Shown: positions 32,603-42,088 of the stretch, piece after piece | Position numbering within the stretch: position 1 is the first letter of the stretch | Layout: each line of letters starts with the position of its first letter | Assembly (NCBI GenBank): GCA_016708725.1 | Contig: JADJFE010000002.1 | Span: 434,001-498,000 of the forward strand | Reading direction: 5' to 3' | Length of the DNA: 64,000 nucleotides | Source: Candidatus Aalborgicola bjergmarkensis | Lineage (GTDB): Bacteria; Pseudomonadota; Gammaproteobacteria; Burkholderiales; Burkholderiaceae_C | Position numbers and translations under genes: made by a program | The notes under the pieces: generated by a model | What the model was told of the DNA's origin: nothing | Database searches by the model: none | The model's input: the letters and a program-made list of their open reading frames with translations, nothing else

Positions 32603-32956
32603 ATGCCTTCATCCATGATTGAGCAGATTCGTCCTGCCGAACTGGGCCAGTGGTTACAAAGCATGCAAGCGCTGGGTCAGCCCGTCGTATTGGATGTACG
32701 GGAGCCGTTCGAGCTGCGCACCGCTTGTGTCAAACCGGATGGCTTTGCGTTCGTTGCCATTCCCATGGGATTGATCCCCTTACGCCTGGCAGAACTCGAC
32801 CCGCAGCGCCCCACCCTGTGCCTGTGCCACCATGGTGTACGCAGCATGCAAGTGGCATTGTTCCTGAAGAGCCGTGGCTTTTCCCATGTAGCCAACATTA
32901 CTGGCGGTATCGAAGCCTGGTCCAGGGAACTGGACCCGGAAGTCGCGCGGTACTGA
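32603..32956 (+). CDS. Single-domain rhodanese-like sulfurtransferase
   Basis: 117 residues (a second possible ATG at 32615). VVLDVREPFELRTACVKP is the rhodanese N-terminal block, and the active-site loop is LCLCHHGVRSMQVALFL, with the catalytic Cys at the start of CHHGVRS. The tail GFSHVANITGGIEAWSRE is conserved. It may carry persulfide sulfur in the cytoplasm. It is probably co-transcribed with the pcm-like and tolC genes. Confidence 0.93.
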   Translation: MPSSMIEQIRPAELGQWLQSMQALGQPVVLDVREPFELRTACVKPDGFAFVAIPMGLIPLRLAELDPQRPTLCLCHHGVRSMQVALFLKSRGFSHVANITGGIEAWSRELDPEVARY

Positions 32957-33007
32957 TCACCTGACATCACCGGACATAACCAAGTTACGAAATCGAGAAA
33001 TACCACC

Positions 33008-34351
33008 ATGTTGCCCCCATACCGTTACCATTTCCGTTTCCCGCAATTCAAAATACTCCCCCTGGTGTTGGCAAGCCTGGCTTGTGCATCGGTACAGGCG
33101 CAAAGTCTGGTTGAGCTCCATGCCGCTGCGCGCGGTTACGATGCCGCATACCAATCCGCCAAAGCGCAATTTGACGCCACATTAGCCAAAGCCGATCAGG
33201 CAAGGGCGGCGATTTTGCCCACCGCCGGGCTGGGCGTTTCAGCCAGCCGAACCAGCCAGGAAGTACTACCCGGCCCCGAGCGTTACTACAACGCCCAGTC
33301 GGCAACCCTCAGCGCATCACAGCCTTTGTACCGTCCAGCCAACTGGGCCGGATACGCGCAGGGAATGAAGCAAATTACACTGGCACAAGCCCAGTTGCAT
33401 GCAGCCGACCAGGACCTGATCGTGCGCATCAGCCAAGCGTATTTTGATGTCCTGGCATCGCAGGACAGTCTGGAGTTTGTCAAAAGCCAGAAAACTGCCG
33501 TATCGGAACAACTGGCGCAGGCCAAACGCAATTTTGAAGTCGGGACCTCGACCATCACCGATTCACGCGAAGCGCAGGCACGTTATGACCTGGTGGTGGC
33601 ACAGGAACTGGCGGCAGAAAACGACCTGCGCGTCAAATCCCTGGCACTCGATCTCCTGGTTGGTCAGACGAAAGTCGCGCCCAAACCTTTGAAAACACCC
33701 GTGGATTTGTCACTGGTGGAGCCACCCGATGTCGAACACTGGGTCGCACTGGCGCGGGAAAAAAATCCCCTCGTGCAACAGGCGGATGTCGCGCTGGAAG
33801 TCGCGCGCCTGGAAACCCGCAAGGCCAACGCTGCGCACCTTCCCACGCTGGACCTGACGGGAAGTTACTCGGCCGTCAACAACACCGGCAGCTCCTCCTC
33901 CACACTGGCGGATAGCCGTATCAATGTTGCCAACATCGGTTTGAATTTGAACGTGCCCTTGTTTGCCGGGTATTCGATTCAAAATCGTGTCAAGGAAACC
34001 CTGGCGCTGGAAGAAAAGGCGCGTGCAGACCTGGAGGCGGCCCAGCGCGGCGTGGTTCAAGGCGTGCGCACGGCCTTTCTGGGCGTGCAGTCGGGCCTGG
34101 GACAGGTAAAGGCACTGGAAGCCGCAGCGATTTCCAGCCAAAGCGCACTGGATGCCAACAAGCTGGGCTACCAGGTGGGCGTGCGCATCAATATCGACGT
34201 GCTCAATGCGCAAAGCCAGGTGTTCGACACCAAAGCCAAGTTGTCCAAGGCACGCTACGACGTGCTGGTGGGCGGCTTGAAACTGCGCCAGGCCAGCGGC
34301 ACGCTCAATGAGGAAGACCTGCAGACAATCAATCGCCAGTTGGCGCCTTGA
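33008..34351 (+). CDS. tolC: TolC-family outer-membrane channel
   Basis: 447 residues with a signal peptide (ending SVQAQ). Two homologous halves of coiled coil and beta strand are present (YDAAYQSAKAQFDATLAKAD; later NPLVQQADVALEVARLETRK). The Gly/Tyr blocks SASQPLYRP and LNLNVPLFAGYSIQNRVKE are typical of TolC rather than NodT lipoproteins; no lipobox is present. It should serve the RND pump at 27515-31879 and possibly type I secretion. Confidence 0.93.
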   Translation: MLPPYRYHFRFPQFKILPLVLASLACASVQAQSLVELHAAARGYDAAYQSAKAQFDATLAKADQARAAILPTAGLGVSASRTSQEVLPGPERYYNAQSATLSASQPLYRPANWAGYAQGMKQITLAQAQLHAADQDLIVRISQAYFDVLASQDSLEFVKSQKTAVSEQLAQAKRNFEVGTSTITDSREAQARYDLVVAQELAAENDLRVKSLALDLLVGQTKVAPKPLKTPVDLSLVEPPDVEHWVALAREKNPLVQQADVALEVARLETRKANAAHLPTLDLTGSYSAVNNTGSSSSTLADSRINVANIGLNLNVPLFAGYSIQNRVKETLALEEKARADLEAAQRGVVQGVRTAFLGVQSGLGQVKALEAAAISSQSALDANKLGYQVGVRINIDVLNAQSQVFDTKAKLSKARYDVLVGGLKLRQASGTLNEEDLQTINRQLAP

Positions 34352-34355
34352 GCAT

Positions 34356-34769
34356 TCATGCAGCCTGCGGCGTGTGGCCGTCGATGTAATACCAGCAGCC
34401 ATCCTGGCGGACAAAACGGCTGACTTCATGCATACGCTCGGCACGGCCATTGACACGATAAAGCGCCACAAACTCGACCACGGCGGCATCCGCTGACTCC
34501 GTGGCCTGACGCACGTCCAGAGACAGCCATTTAACCGGCGGCAACTCCAATTCACCCGGTGCGGTGGAGGGGTGCCAGGTGGCCAGCAGATAGTCAATCA
34601 GACCCAAGGCATAGGCGCTGTAGCGCGAGCGCATCAGCGCCTGTGCACTGGGGGCGTACTCCTGCTGGCTCCAGCCCGCATGCCAGCGTTCACAGCACAG
34701 GGTATAAGGCTGTTCACTGCCGCAAGGACAGGGGGCGATGTGCAAGGCGTGGCGCGAGCGGCTGGACAT
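34356..34769 (-). CDS. YchJ family protein with N-terminal SEC-C zinc motif
   Basis: 137 residues from the ATG at 34769. The N-terminal APCPCGSEQPYTLCCERW is a SEC-C-type zinc motif (C-x-C...CC), and the rest is the conserved YchJ domain (RSRYSAYALGLIDYLLATWH, EVSRFVRQDGCWYYIDG). Family function is not established. It converges on tolC with 4 bp between the stops. Confidence 0.88.
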   Translation of the reverse strand: MSSRSRHALHIAPCPCGSEQPYTLCCERWHAGWSQQEYAPSAQALMRSRYSAYALGLIDYLLATWHPSTAPGELELPPVKWLSLDVRQATESADAAVVEFVALYRVNGRAERMHEVSRFVRQDGCWYYIDGHTPQAA

Positions 34770-34883
34770 AGGATATTGGCTAAAAAATATTGAAGCAAAA
34801 GGCAAGCAGTGAGTTTACGCCCGGCAGCATGCGCCATAATCATGCACCCTATGCGCCCCAAGCGCGGGTGCCTTGAGCCACAT

Positions 34884-35516
34884 ATGCTGGCCTTCATATC
34901 CCGGATAGAAACCGTTTACTACACCATGCACCGCACCATTTTCGGAACCCCGATCATCAACACCTTGCTACGGCTTCTATCGCTTGCCTTTTTAAAACTT
35001 ACCGGCTGGAAGGTCGAAGGCAAGTTTCCTGCCAATCTGCAAAAGTGTGTCTTCATCGCTGCACCCCATACCAGTAACTGGGATCTACCCTATATGCTGA
35101 TGGTGGCTTTTGCCCTACGCCTGAATATCTACTGGATGGGCAAAGAACAGCTGTTCAGGCCACCATTTCGCCATATCATGATGTGGCTGGGCGGCATGCC
35201 GGTGCGCCGCGAAACATCCAATAGCCTGGTGGCTACATCGGTAGAAGTCATCAAGTCAGCCAACCAACCCTTGCAACTTGTAGTGCCACCAGAAGGCACA
35301 CGCAACAAAGTGAACTACTGGAAAACTGGTTTTTACTACATCGCCCTGGGGGCACAAGTTCCCATCGTCATGTCGTATCTGGACTACTCACGCAAAATCA
35401 GTGGCCTGGGCCCTGTGCTGTATCCCAGCGGGAATATTGATGCCGATATGGTTGCCATCAAGGCGTTCTATGCACCTTTCAAGGGTAAAAATCCCCGCCA
35501 GTTTAATGTAGAGTAA
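34884..35516 (+). CDS. 1-acyl-sn-glycerol-3-phosphate acyltransferase-like protein
   Basis: About 210 residues from the ATG at 34884 (34926 is also possible). The acyltransferase motif is APHTSNWDLPYM (HTSNWD, H-x4-D), and motif III is VVPPEGTRNKVNYWKTGFYY. A hydrophobic N-terminal helix (LLRLLSLAFLKL) suggests membrane association. It belongs to the compact LPLAT-like group seen in environmental proteobacteria and would use acyl-ACP or acyl-CoA; the acceptor is unknown. Confidence 0.85.
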   Translation: MLAFISRIETVYYTMHRTIFGTPIINTLLRLLSLAFLKLTGWKVEGKFPANLQKCVFIAAPHTSNWDLPYMLMVAFALRLNIYWMGKEQLFRPPFRHIMMWLGGMPVRRETSNSLVATSVEVIKSANQPLQLVVPPEGTRNKVNYWKTGFYYIALGAQVPIVMSYLDYSRKISGLGPVLYPSGNIDADMVAIKAFYAPFKGKNPRQFNVE

Positions 35517-35829
35517 GGGCGGGGTCCTGGCAGAAAATCCGCCCGCTGGGCCGCCCCATCTTTTGTGGTGGGTGGCAGCGTAAGGAAAACGCGGAAAAGG
35601 CAATTGGAGCCGGGACCACCCGTGTGGCGTGGGGTCCGCGCCGGCGTGTTTGGTATGGCGCCGGCCAATCAAGAGAATTGTTGCCCGCCGATGGCCGTCC
35701 GTTGGGGGGGGCGCCGTGGTGATGCCCCAGGGGGCGCGCCACTGGAAAAGACCATACCTGAAGGGCAAAGACCCCGTCACCAGCTGACCAGGGTCTTTGG
35801 CAAGCTTTGCGCAAGAAACGCGGGCTTGT
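35517..35829. other. GC-rich, structured intergenic region
   Basis: The ~310-bp gap contains several strong inverted repeats, for example GCGCCGGC with GGCGCCGGCC around 35637-35670 and a G8 run at 35705-35712. No reading frame on either strand looks like a conserved protein. The stretch could be a structured RNA, a repeat relic or an extended 3' region of gapA; I cannot decide. Confidence 0.4.
35766..35799 (-). terminator. Hairpin downstream of gapA, possible terminator
   Basis: Stem CAAAGACCC/GGGTCTTTG (9 bp) with a 16-nt loop, ~30 bp after the gapA stop. No T-tract follows on either strand, so it may be only an RNA-stabilising hairpin. Confidence 0.35.
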
Positions 35830-36828
35830 TTACTTGGAAACTACACGCACCATTTCCAGGCACTTGTTGGAATAGCCCCATTCATTGTCGTACCAGGCCA
35901 CCAGCTTGACGAAGGTGCCATCGAGTGCAATGCTGGCATCGGCATCGAAAATCGACGTACGGGGGTCGGTACGGAAGTCGGTCGCCACCACCTTGTCTTC
36001 GGTATAACCCAGAATTCCCTTCAAAGCACCCTCGGACTGGGCCTTCATTTCGGCACAGATTTCTTTCAGGGTAGCCGGGTTGTTCAGTTCTACCGTCAAA
36101 TCAACCACCGACACATCGCTGGTCGGCACACGGAATGCCATGCCGGTGAGCTTCTTGTTCAGCGAAGGAATGACCACGCCCACGGCCTTGGCGGCTCCGG
36201 TGCTCGATGGAATGATATTTTCCAGAATGCCGCGTCCACCACGCCAATCCTTGTTGCTGGGACCGTCCACCGTCTTTTGTGTAGCAGTAGCAGCATGCAC
36301 CGTGGTCATCAGGCCGCGCTTGATACCCCACTTATCGTGCACGACCTTGGCCATGGGAGCCAGGCAGTTGGTAGTGCAACTGGCATTGGAAATGATGGAC
36401 TGGCCGGCATAGGTGCTGTCATTCACGCCGAACACGAACATGGGCGTATCATCCTTGGAGGGTGCCGAGAATATGACCTTCTTGGCGCCTGCAGCCAGAT
36501 GCTTTTCACCACCCGCCTTGTCCAGGAAAATTCCCGTAGACTCGATGACCACATCGGCGCCGACCTCGTTCCACTTCAGATTGGTAGGGTCTTTTTCCTG
36601 GGTCAAGCGGATTTTCTTGCCATTAACGACCAGGGTGTTGCCATCAACCGAGACGCTGCCCTTGAAGCGGCCATGTACGGAATCGTACTGCAGCATGTAA
36701 GCCAGGTAGTTTGGCTCCAGCAAATCATTGATGGCGACGACTTCAATATCGTCAAAACTCAGCAAAGCCGAGCGCAGCACATTGCGGCCGATGCGGCCAA
36801 AACCGTTGATACCAATTTTGATTGTCAT
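35830..36828 (-). CDS. gapA: Glyceraldehyde-3-phosphate dehydrogenase, type I
   Basis: 332 residues. NAD-binding N-terminus IKIGINGFGRIGRNVLRSAL; catalytic Cys in SNASCTTNCLAP; C-terminal WYDNEWGYSNKCLEMV. It converts glyceraldehyde-3-phosphate to 1,3-bisphosphoglycerate. The phosphoglycerate kinase gene is ~3.4 kb away on the same strand, separated by a decayed AdoMet-decarboxylase-like gene, a hypothetical gene and rep. Confidence 0.98.
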   Translation of the reverse strand: MTIKIGINGFGRIGRNVLRSALLSFDDIEVVAINDLLEPNYLAYMLQYDSVHGRFKGSVSVDGNTLVVNGKKIRLTQEKDPTNLKWNEVGADVVIESTGIFLDKAGGEKHLAAGAKKVIFSAPSKDDTPMFVFGVNDSTYAGQSIISNASCTTNCLAPMAKVVHDKWGIKRGLMTTVHAATATQKTVDGPSNKDWRGGRGILENIIPSSTGAAKAVGVVIPSLNKKLTGMAFRVPTSDVSVVDLTVELNNPATLKEICAEMKAQSEGALKGILGYTEDKVVATDFRTDPRTSIFDADASIALDGTFVKLVAWYDNEWGYSNKCLEMVRVVSK

Positions 36829-36936
36829 GTTGTAACTTCCTCGTAAAAAAAATAATAAACCACTACCTCTTCGCTAATGCGGCCTGTACTATATCAGCCA
36901 CATCGGGCGAAAATACTGTTCTTTCAAATTCATCGC

Positions 36937-37291
36937 ATGCAAGGCTTGCACCTCACCGCCGATATCAAACGCTGCCAATGTGATCCTGCATGGCTGCCGA
37001 TCCGCCGGCCGGTCCAGGGCCACAAGCAGGTCTGCACCAGTCAACCATGGCACACACCTTGCGGCCAATGGCCCCGGCGGCGGACCGCTGCCGTACGCTT
37101 CCGAATCGCACCTGTGCGTCCATACCTGGCCCGAGCAAGCCAGCGCCACACTGGATGTGTACGTCTGCAATTTTGGCGCCGACCATTCAGCCAAGGCGCA
37201 GCATTTGCTGGATGCCCTGCTGACCTTGCTGCAACCAGAGCAGATACTGCGGCAGAATTTGTGCCGTGGCAGCGTTGGAACTGACCCCTAA
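36937..37291 (+). pseudogene. Frameshifted S-adenosylmethionine decarboxylase-like gene
   Basis: Starting at ATG 36937, one frame gives MQGLHLTADIKRCQCDPAWL, the N-terminus of SpeD-like proteins. The C-terminal half is in a different frame (+1): ASESHLCVHTWPEQASATLD and VYVCNFGADHSAKAQHLLDA, where ESH is the region of the self-cleaving Glu-Ser that makes the pyruvoyl cofactor. The middle part (AGLHQSTMAHTL) is best read in the third frame. At least one, probably two, indels separate the blocks. Intact homologues would be near 120 residues. It is divergent from gapA. Confidence 0.65.
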
Positions 37292-37412
37292 GCCCATAAG
37301 CCCATATATCTGCTCCTGATTGCGTGCAAATTATGCTAATGCACACAGCAAATTGTGGTGAAGTGCCTTGCGGCTGGGGTAACATAAACCCCCCATACTG
37401 AGAGGACTTTTC

Positions 37413-38048
37413 ATGTTCAGTGGACTTTTTGGGAAGGGTAAAAAATCCAGTGACCCACCACCAACCGACAGACAAAACAGCCTGGCAAGTGCACCCAAAA
37501 CTACCAGAACAATCAAGTCAGAGGTGCACACACCGGGATTGGAGGTTGTCGAGGACGATCCTGAAACCACCTGGGGTTTGTGGGACGAGGCCCAGGCCGA
37601 GCAGGACTCCCGTTTTGCGGAGTCCGTCTTGCCACCGCTACCCAATTCCCCGCTGCCCACTTTGCCCCTCCTCCCGGAGCAGCCAGATGCACCGCATATG
37701 CATGCTGACTTTGAGTTACCCACACAACCCATGCAACTGGAGCCCAAAACGCCCGAACAGCGCAGAGATACGGCTTTGCGGATCATAGAAATGCACCACC
37801 CCCGCATTGCAAAAACCCTCAGCAGCATGTGGGGCTACAAGGAATGCGGCGATTACATCACCAAATTGGTGCTGAATGGTGTTGACGACAGTGGCCATGC
37901 CCGCGTAGGCTTTAACCACAGAGCCGTGGAGGCCATGCTGGAACTGGCAGATCTGCACGACGCGTTATTTGTGGAGAACCCGGCCGACAACAAAGATCCC
38001 AGATCCAACAAATCAGGATCGTTTACCGGCTGGGGCGGACTTGGCTAA
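37413..38048 (+). CDS. Conserved hypothetical protein, 211 aa
   Basis: Not recognised. The N-terminal ~100 residues are low-complexity and rich in Pro, Thr and acidic residues (LPPLPNSPLPTLPLLPEQPD). The C-terminal ~110 residues look folded and conserved (TALRIIEMHHPRIAKTLSSM, WGYKECGDYITKLVLNG). No signal peptide or membrane helix. An RBS (agaggac) precedes the ATG at 37413. It converges on rep. Confidence 0.7.
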   Translation: MFSGLFGKGKKSSDPPPTDRQNSLASAPKTTRTIKSEVHTPGLEVVEDDPETTWGLWDEAQAEQDSRFAESVLPPLPNSPLPTLPLLPEQPDAPHMHADFELPTQPMQLEPKTPEQRRDTALRIIEMHHPRIAKTLSSMWGYKECGDYITKLVLNGVDDSGHARVGFNHRAVEAMLELADLHDALFVENPADNKDPRSNKSGSFTGWGGLG

Positions 38049-38059
38049 TCACATATGCC

Positions 38060-40180
38060 CTAGCGCACCAGGGCCGCAGCAGAGGCCGATTCTTGCGCTT
38101 TTTTAGCGAATTCCGCGCGCAAGGCCTTGAGTTTTTCACGCGGATCTTCACGCACGGTAGCTTTATCCAGCCCCATTTCGGCAATAAAACGGCTAGGCAA
38201 GGCCGCTACCGTTTCGCGGCCTTTTTTACGGCGGCGCGTCCAGCTCACCATCAAACTGCGTTGGGCACGGGTAATGCCGACATACATCAGCCGGCGCTCC
38301 TCCTGTAAACGTTGTGCCTGCTCCGATTCGACAGACACTGCTGCGCCCTCTTCTCCCAGCTTGAAAGGCAGCAAGCCCTCGGTCACCCCGACCAGCATAA
38401 CGTGCGGCCACTCCAGGCCCTTGGCGGCATGCAAAGTAGACAAGGTAACAACATTCTGGTCTTTTTCGCGCTCACTGAGGGTGGAAAGCAGGGCAATGGT
38501 TTGCGCAACTTCCAGCAAAGATTTAACCGTGCGCTGTGCTACGCCAGCCACATCGTCGATCTGACCACCACAACGCTGGGCCATCCAGTCGCAAAATTCG
38601 AGCACATTGGACCACTTGGCCGCAGCGATTTTTTCACTCTCCTCGCCGTCGTACAGATGTTTTTCGTAGTCGATTTCCTTGAGCCAATCGGCTAAAAACG
38701 CCGTTGCGCTTTCCACGCCACTGCTGTGGCGCGCGCGGTATTCCAGATCGTTGATATAGCGGCCAAACTCGTGCAGACTGCCCAGCGCGCGGGGGCCTAT
38801 GGCACTGCCCAGCGAAGAAGAAAACAAGGCTTCAAACAGACTGAGCTTGTACTGGCTGGCGTAGACCCCCAAGGTGCCCAGGGTTTGATGGCCGATGCCC
38901 CGCTTGGGCGCCGTGATGGCGCGTAAAAAAGCCGGGTCGTCGTCAGTGTTGGCCCAGAGTCGAAACCAGGCACACAGATCGCGAATTTCTGCCCGGTCAA
39001 AAAAACTGGTGCCCCCCGAAACCTTGTACGCGATATTGGCCTTGCGCAAGGCTTTTTCCAAGGGTTTGGCCAAATGGTTGGCTCGGTACAGCACAGCAAA
39101 GTCACGCAGCTCCCGGTATTGCGCCCCGGCCTGCGCCATAGTCCCTTCAGCACGCAGGCTCTGGATACGGGCAACCACCCGTTCGGCCTCGTGCTCCTCG
39201 TTATCCGCGTTCACCACGCGCACCGGCTCACCCTCACCGAGGTCGCTCCACAGATTTTTAGGGTAAATCTTGGGATTGGGTGCAATCACATTGTTGGCGG
39301 CACGCAAAATGGCGCTGGTTGAACGGTAATTTTGTTCCAGCGTGATGACTTTGAGCGCCGGAAAATCCAGCGGCAAGCGTTTCAGATTGTCCAGCGTGGC
39401 GCCACGCCAACCGTAGATCGACTGGTCATCATCCCCCACTGCGGTGAACCGGGCCTGCGCCGCCGACTTGCCTGCGACCAACAGCTTGAGCAAGTCATAC
39501 TGCGTGGCATTGGTGTCCTGGTACTCATCAACCAGCACATGCCCCATCTGCTCTTGCCATTTGCGCCGCACCTCGGCATGGTCACGCAGCAATCGCATGG
39601 GCAAGCTGATCAAGTCATCAAAATCCACGCTCTGGTAGGCCGTCAGACGCTCTTCATAGCGCCCCATGATGACCGCCGTCGCCCGCTCAGAGTCACTTTG
39701 CGCCTGCGCCAGTGCCTGGGCCGCGTTCAAGCCGGCGCTCTTCCAGGCACTGATGGCCCATTGCCACTGGCGCGCTGTGGCTGCATCCGTGCTGCCCCCC
39801 GCATCCTTGAGGATGCTGGTCACATCGTCACTATCCAGAATGCTGAATTGCGGCTTGAGGCCCAGCACCACACCATCCTGGCGCAGCATACGCACACCCA
39901 GCGCATGGAAGGTGCATATCAACACGTCTTTGGCTGACCTGCCAATCAGCCCCTTGGCGCGCTCGCGCATTTCGGCTGCGGCCTTGTTGGTGAAGGTAAT
40001 GGCGGCAATGCGCCCAGGCGCCACGCCCGATTGAATCAGGCGTGCGATTTTGTGTGTGATGACCCGCGTTTTGCCAGACCCGGCGCCAGCCAGCACCAGA
40101 CAGGGGCCGTGTAAATAATTGACGGCTTCCTGCTGGGCCAGATTCAGGCCGTGGGCGGCTGGAGACACGGGCCTGTTCAA
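38060..40180 (-). CDS. rep: UvrD/Rep-type ATP-dependent 3'-5' DNA helicase
   Basis: 706 residues. SF1 motifs are all present: the Q-motif LNLAQQEAVNYLHGPCLVLA, Walker A GAGSGKTRVITHKIA, motif II VLVDEYQDTNATQYDLL, motif III VGDDDQSIYGWRGA, motif IV LEQNYRSTSAILRAAN, and LSTLHAAKGLEWPHVMLVGV. The length is closest to Rep, which helps replication forks past obstacles. The pgk gene lies upstream on the same strand, 6 bp away. Confidence 0.93.
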   Translation of the reverse strand: MNRPVSPAAHGLNLAQQEAVNYLHGPCLVLAGAGSGKTRVITHKIARLIQSGVAPGRIAAITFTNKAAAEMRERAKGLIGRSAKDVLICTFHALGVRMLRQDGVVLGLKPQFSILDSDDVTSILKDAGGSTDAATARQWQWAISAWKSAGLNAAQALAQAQSDSERATAVIMGRYEERLTAYQSVDFDDLISLPMRLLRDHAEVRRKWQEQMGHVLVDEYQDTNATQYDLLKLLVAGKSAAQARFTAVGDDDQSIYGWRGATLDNLKRLPLDFPALKVITLEQNYRSTSAILRAANNVIAPNPKIYPKNLWSDLGEGEPVRVVNADNEEHEAERVVARIQSLRAEGTMAQAGAQYRELRDFAVLYRANHLAKPLEKALRKANIAYKVSGGTSFFDRAEIRDLCAWFRLWANTDDDPAFLRAITAPKRGIGHQTLGTLGVYASQYKLSLFEALFSSSLGSAIGPRALGSLHEFGRYINDLEYRARHSSGVESATAFLADWLKEIDYEKHLYDGEESEKIAAAKWSNVLEFCDWMAQRCGGQIDDVAGVAQRTVKSLLEVAQTIALLSTLSEREKDQNVVTLSTLHAAKGLEWPHVMLVGVTEGLLPFKLGEEGAAVSVESEQAQRLQEERRLMYVGITRAQRSLMVSWTRRRKKGRETVAALPSRFIAEMGLDKATVREDPREKLKALRAEFAKKAQESASAAALVR

Positions 40181-40186
40181 TAAGGC

Positions 40187-41395
40187 TTAAGCCGCAGCGC
40201 GACGCGACAACACCTCGAACGCTGGCAAGGTCTTGCCTTCCAGCACTTCCAGAAATGCGCCGCCGCCGGTGGAGATATAGCCAATCTGTTTCTCGATTCC
40301 ATACTTGGCGATGGCTGCCAGCGTATCGCCGCCACCGGCGATGGAAAATCCACTCGACTCGGCAATGGCATGGGCAATCGTTTTGGTGCCGCTTTCAAAC
40401 GCAGCGAACTCGAACACACCCACCGGACCATTCCAGACAATGGTACCGGCTTCCTTGAGCTGCGCAGCCAGCTGTGCGGCAGTTTGCGGGCCGATGTCCA
40501 GAATCAGGTCATCGTCTGCCACGTCGGCAGCATTCTTGGTTTGCGCCGGCGCATCGGCGGCAAAGTTCTTGGCCGTCACCACGTCGCTGGGGATAGGCAC
40601 CGCCGCACCACGCGCACGCATGGCCTCGATCACCGCGCGGGCTTCGTCCACCAGACTCGGCTCGGCCAGACTCTTACCAATATTCAAACCAGCGGCCAGC
40701 ATGAAAGTGTTGGCAATACCACCACCCACGATCAACTGGTCCACCTTTTCCGCCAGACTCTTCAAAATCGTCAACTTGGTCGATACTTTAGAACCGGCCA
40801 CGATAGCCACCAACGGACGCTTGGGCGCCAGCAAAGCCTTGGAAATGGCATCCATCTCAGCCGCCAGCAGCGGACCAGCACAGGCAATGGGCGCGTGTTC
40901 GGCAATACCGTACGTGCTGGCCTCGGCGCGGTGCGCAGTACCAAACGCATCGTGCACAAAAATATCGCACAAGGCCGCCATCTTGCGGGCCAGATCGGGA
41001 TTGTTCTTCTTTTCACCTTTGTTGATGCGGCAGTTTTCCAGCACCACCAGATCACCCGCCACCAGCTCTTTGCCGTTCAGCCGCACGCCATCAACCCAAT
41101 CGCTGACCACGGAAACGGAACGTCCCAGCAGCTCGCCCATGCGCTGCGCCACGGGTGCCAGAGAGTCTTCCGGAGTAAATGCGCCTTCGGTCGGGCGGCC
41201 CAGATGCGAAGTCACCATGACGCTGGCGCCGGCATCCAGCGCCATCTTGATGCAAGGAATGCTGGCGCGGATACGCGTGTCTTCGGTGATTCGACCCGCA
41301 TCATCTTGTGGCACGTTCAAATCGGCCCGAATAAAAACGCGCTTTCCTGCCACCTGGCCGCGAGCGCACAAATCGGAGAAACGGATGAAATTCAT
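40187..41395 (-). CDS. pgk: Phosphoglycerate kinase
   Basis: 402 residues. N-terminal substrate block VFIRADLNVPQDDAGRITED; basic patch SHLGRPTEG; GSKVSTKLTILKSL; ATP-binding GPVGVFEFAAF and the C-terminal SGFSIAGGGDTLAAI with YISTGGGAFLEVLEG. It makes ATP from 1,3-bisphosphoglycerate. Followed on the same strand by rep after 6 bp. Confidence 0.98.
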   Translation of the reverse strand: MNFIRFSDLCARGQVAGKRVFIRADLNVPQDDAGRITEDTRIRASIPCIKMALDAGASVMVTSHLGRPTEGAFTPEDSLAPVAQRMGELLGRSVSVVSDWVDGVRLNGKELVAGDLVVLENCRINKGEKKNNPDLARKMAALCDIFVHDAFGTAHRAEASTYGIAEHAPIACAGPLLAAEMDAISKALLAPKRPLVAIVAGSKVSTKLTILKSLAEKVDQLIVGGGIANTFMLAAGLNIGKSLAEPSLVDEARAVIEAMRARGAAVPIPSDVVTAKNFAADAPAQTKNAADVADDDLILDIGPQTAAQLAAQLKEAGTIVWNGPVGVFEFAAFESGTKTIAHAIAESSGFSIAGGGDTLAAIAKYGIEKQIGYISTGGGAFLEVLEGKTLPAFEVLSRRAAA

Positions 41396-41509
41396 GGAAT
41401 TAGCCTCAATTGGATATTGGTTATTGGATAAAGGAACGGATGCCGGACGACAGCGCCTGGGCGGCCCGGATTGTAGTGGCGCTTAGAGCAAGCTACCTAA
41501 AAAGGGCGG

Positions 41510-42004
41510 CTATCCGGTACGGATTTTCTGCAGCAACCCAGTGGTGGAATAACCCGACACAAACGGCAAGGCCACGGCGTGCCCCCCCCAGGACTGCACC
41601 AACGCGGTCTCCGGCAAGGTTTCCATGACGTAATCGCCCCCCTTGACCAGAATGTCGGGCCGGATTTCGCCAATGAGTTGCAGCGGCGTATCCTCGTCAA
41701 ACCAGGTCACCAGACCCACCGATTGCTGGCTGGCCATGACGATGGCGCGGTCCGTGGCATTATTCAAAGGTCTGTCCTCCCCTTTACCCAAACGCCGCAC
41801 CGAAGCATCGGTATTGAGCGCCACAATCAGGCTGGCACCCAGCTCCCGCGCCTGCGCCAGATACACCACATGCCCCCGGTGTAATACATCAAACACGCCA
41901 TTGGTAAAAACCCACGGTCTGGGCAAACTCGACAAGGCCGACGCCACATCCTGGCGTTGACAAATCTTGCGCAGCAGCGCAGAGGGGATTTCGGTTTCGT
42001 TCAT
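41510..42004 (-). CDS. hldC: D-glycero-beta-D-manno-heptose 1-phosphate adenylyltransferase
   Basis: 164 residues. The nucleotidyltransferase motif is VFTNGVFDVLHRGHVVYLAQ (HxGH) and the C-terminal part has PDILVKGGDYVMETLPE. It corresponds to the separate RfaE2/HldC domain of the LPS heptose pathway, so the kinase domain must be encoded elsewhere. ADP-heptose is used for inner-core lipopolysaccharide. ~115 bp upstream of the pgk start on the same strand. Confidence 0.92.
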   Translation of the reverse strand: MNETEIPSALLRKICQRQDVASALSSLPRPWVFTNGVFDVLHRGHVVYLAQARELGASLIVALNTDASVRRLGKGEDRPLNNATDRAIVMASQQSVGLVTWFDEDTPLQLIGEIRPDILVKGGDYVMETLPETALVQSWGGHAVALPFVSGYSTTGLLQKIRTG

Positions 42005-42088
42005 CAGTCAATTGTAGGCAAGAGGCGGCAAGGAAAAATCAACCCGGAAATTAGGGCTTTATATCTAATTTGTCATTGGTAAATTAGA

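Noticed and set aside
40370..41431. Two long plus-strand frames opposite pgk
   Set aside because: pgk on the minus strand is unambiguous, and the opposite frames result from codon bias.
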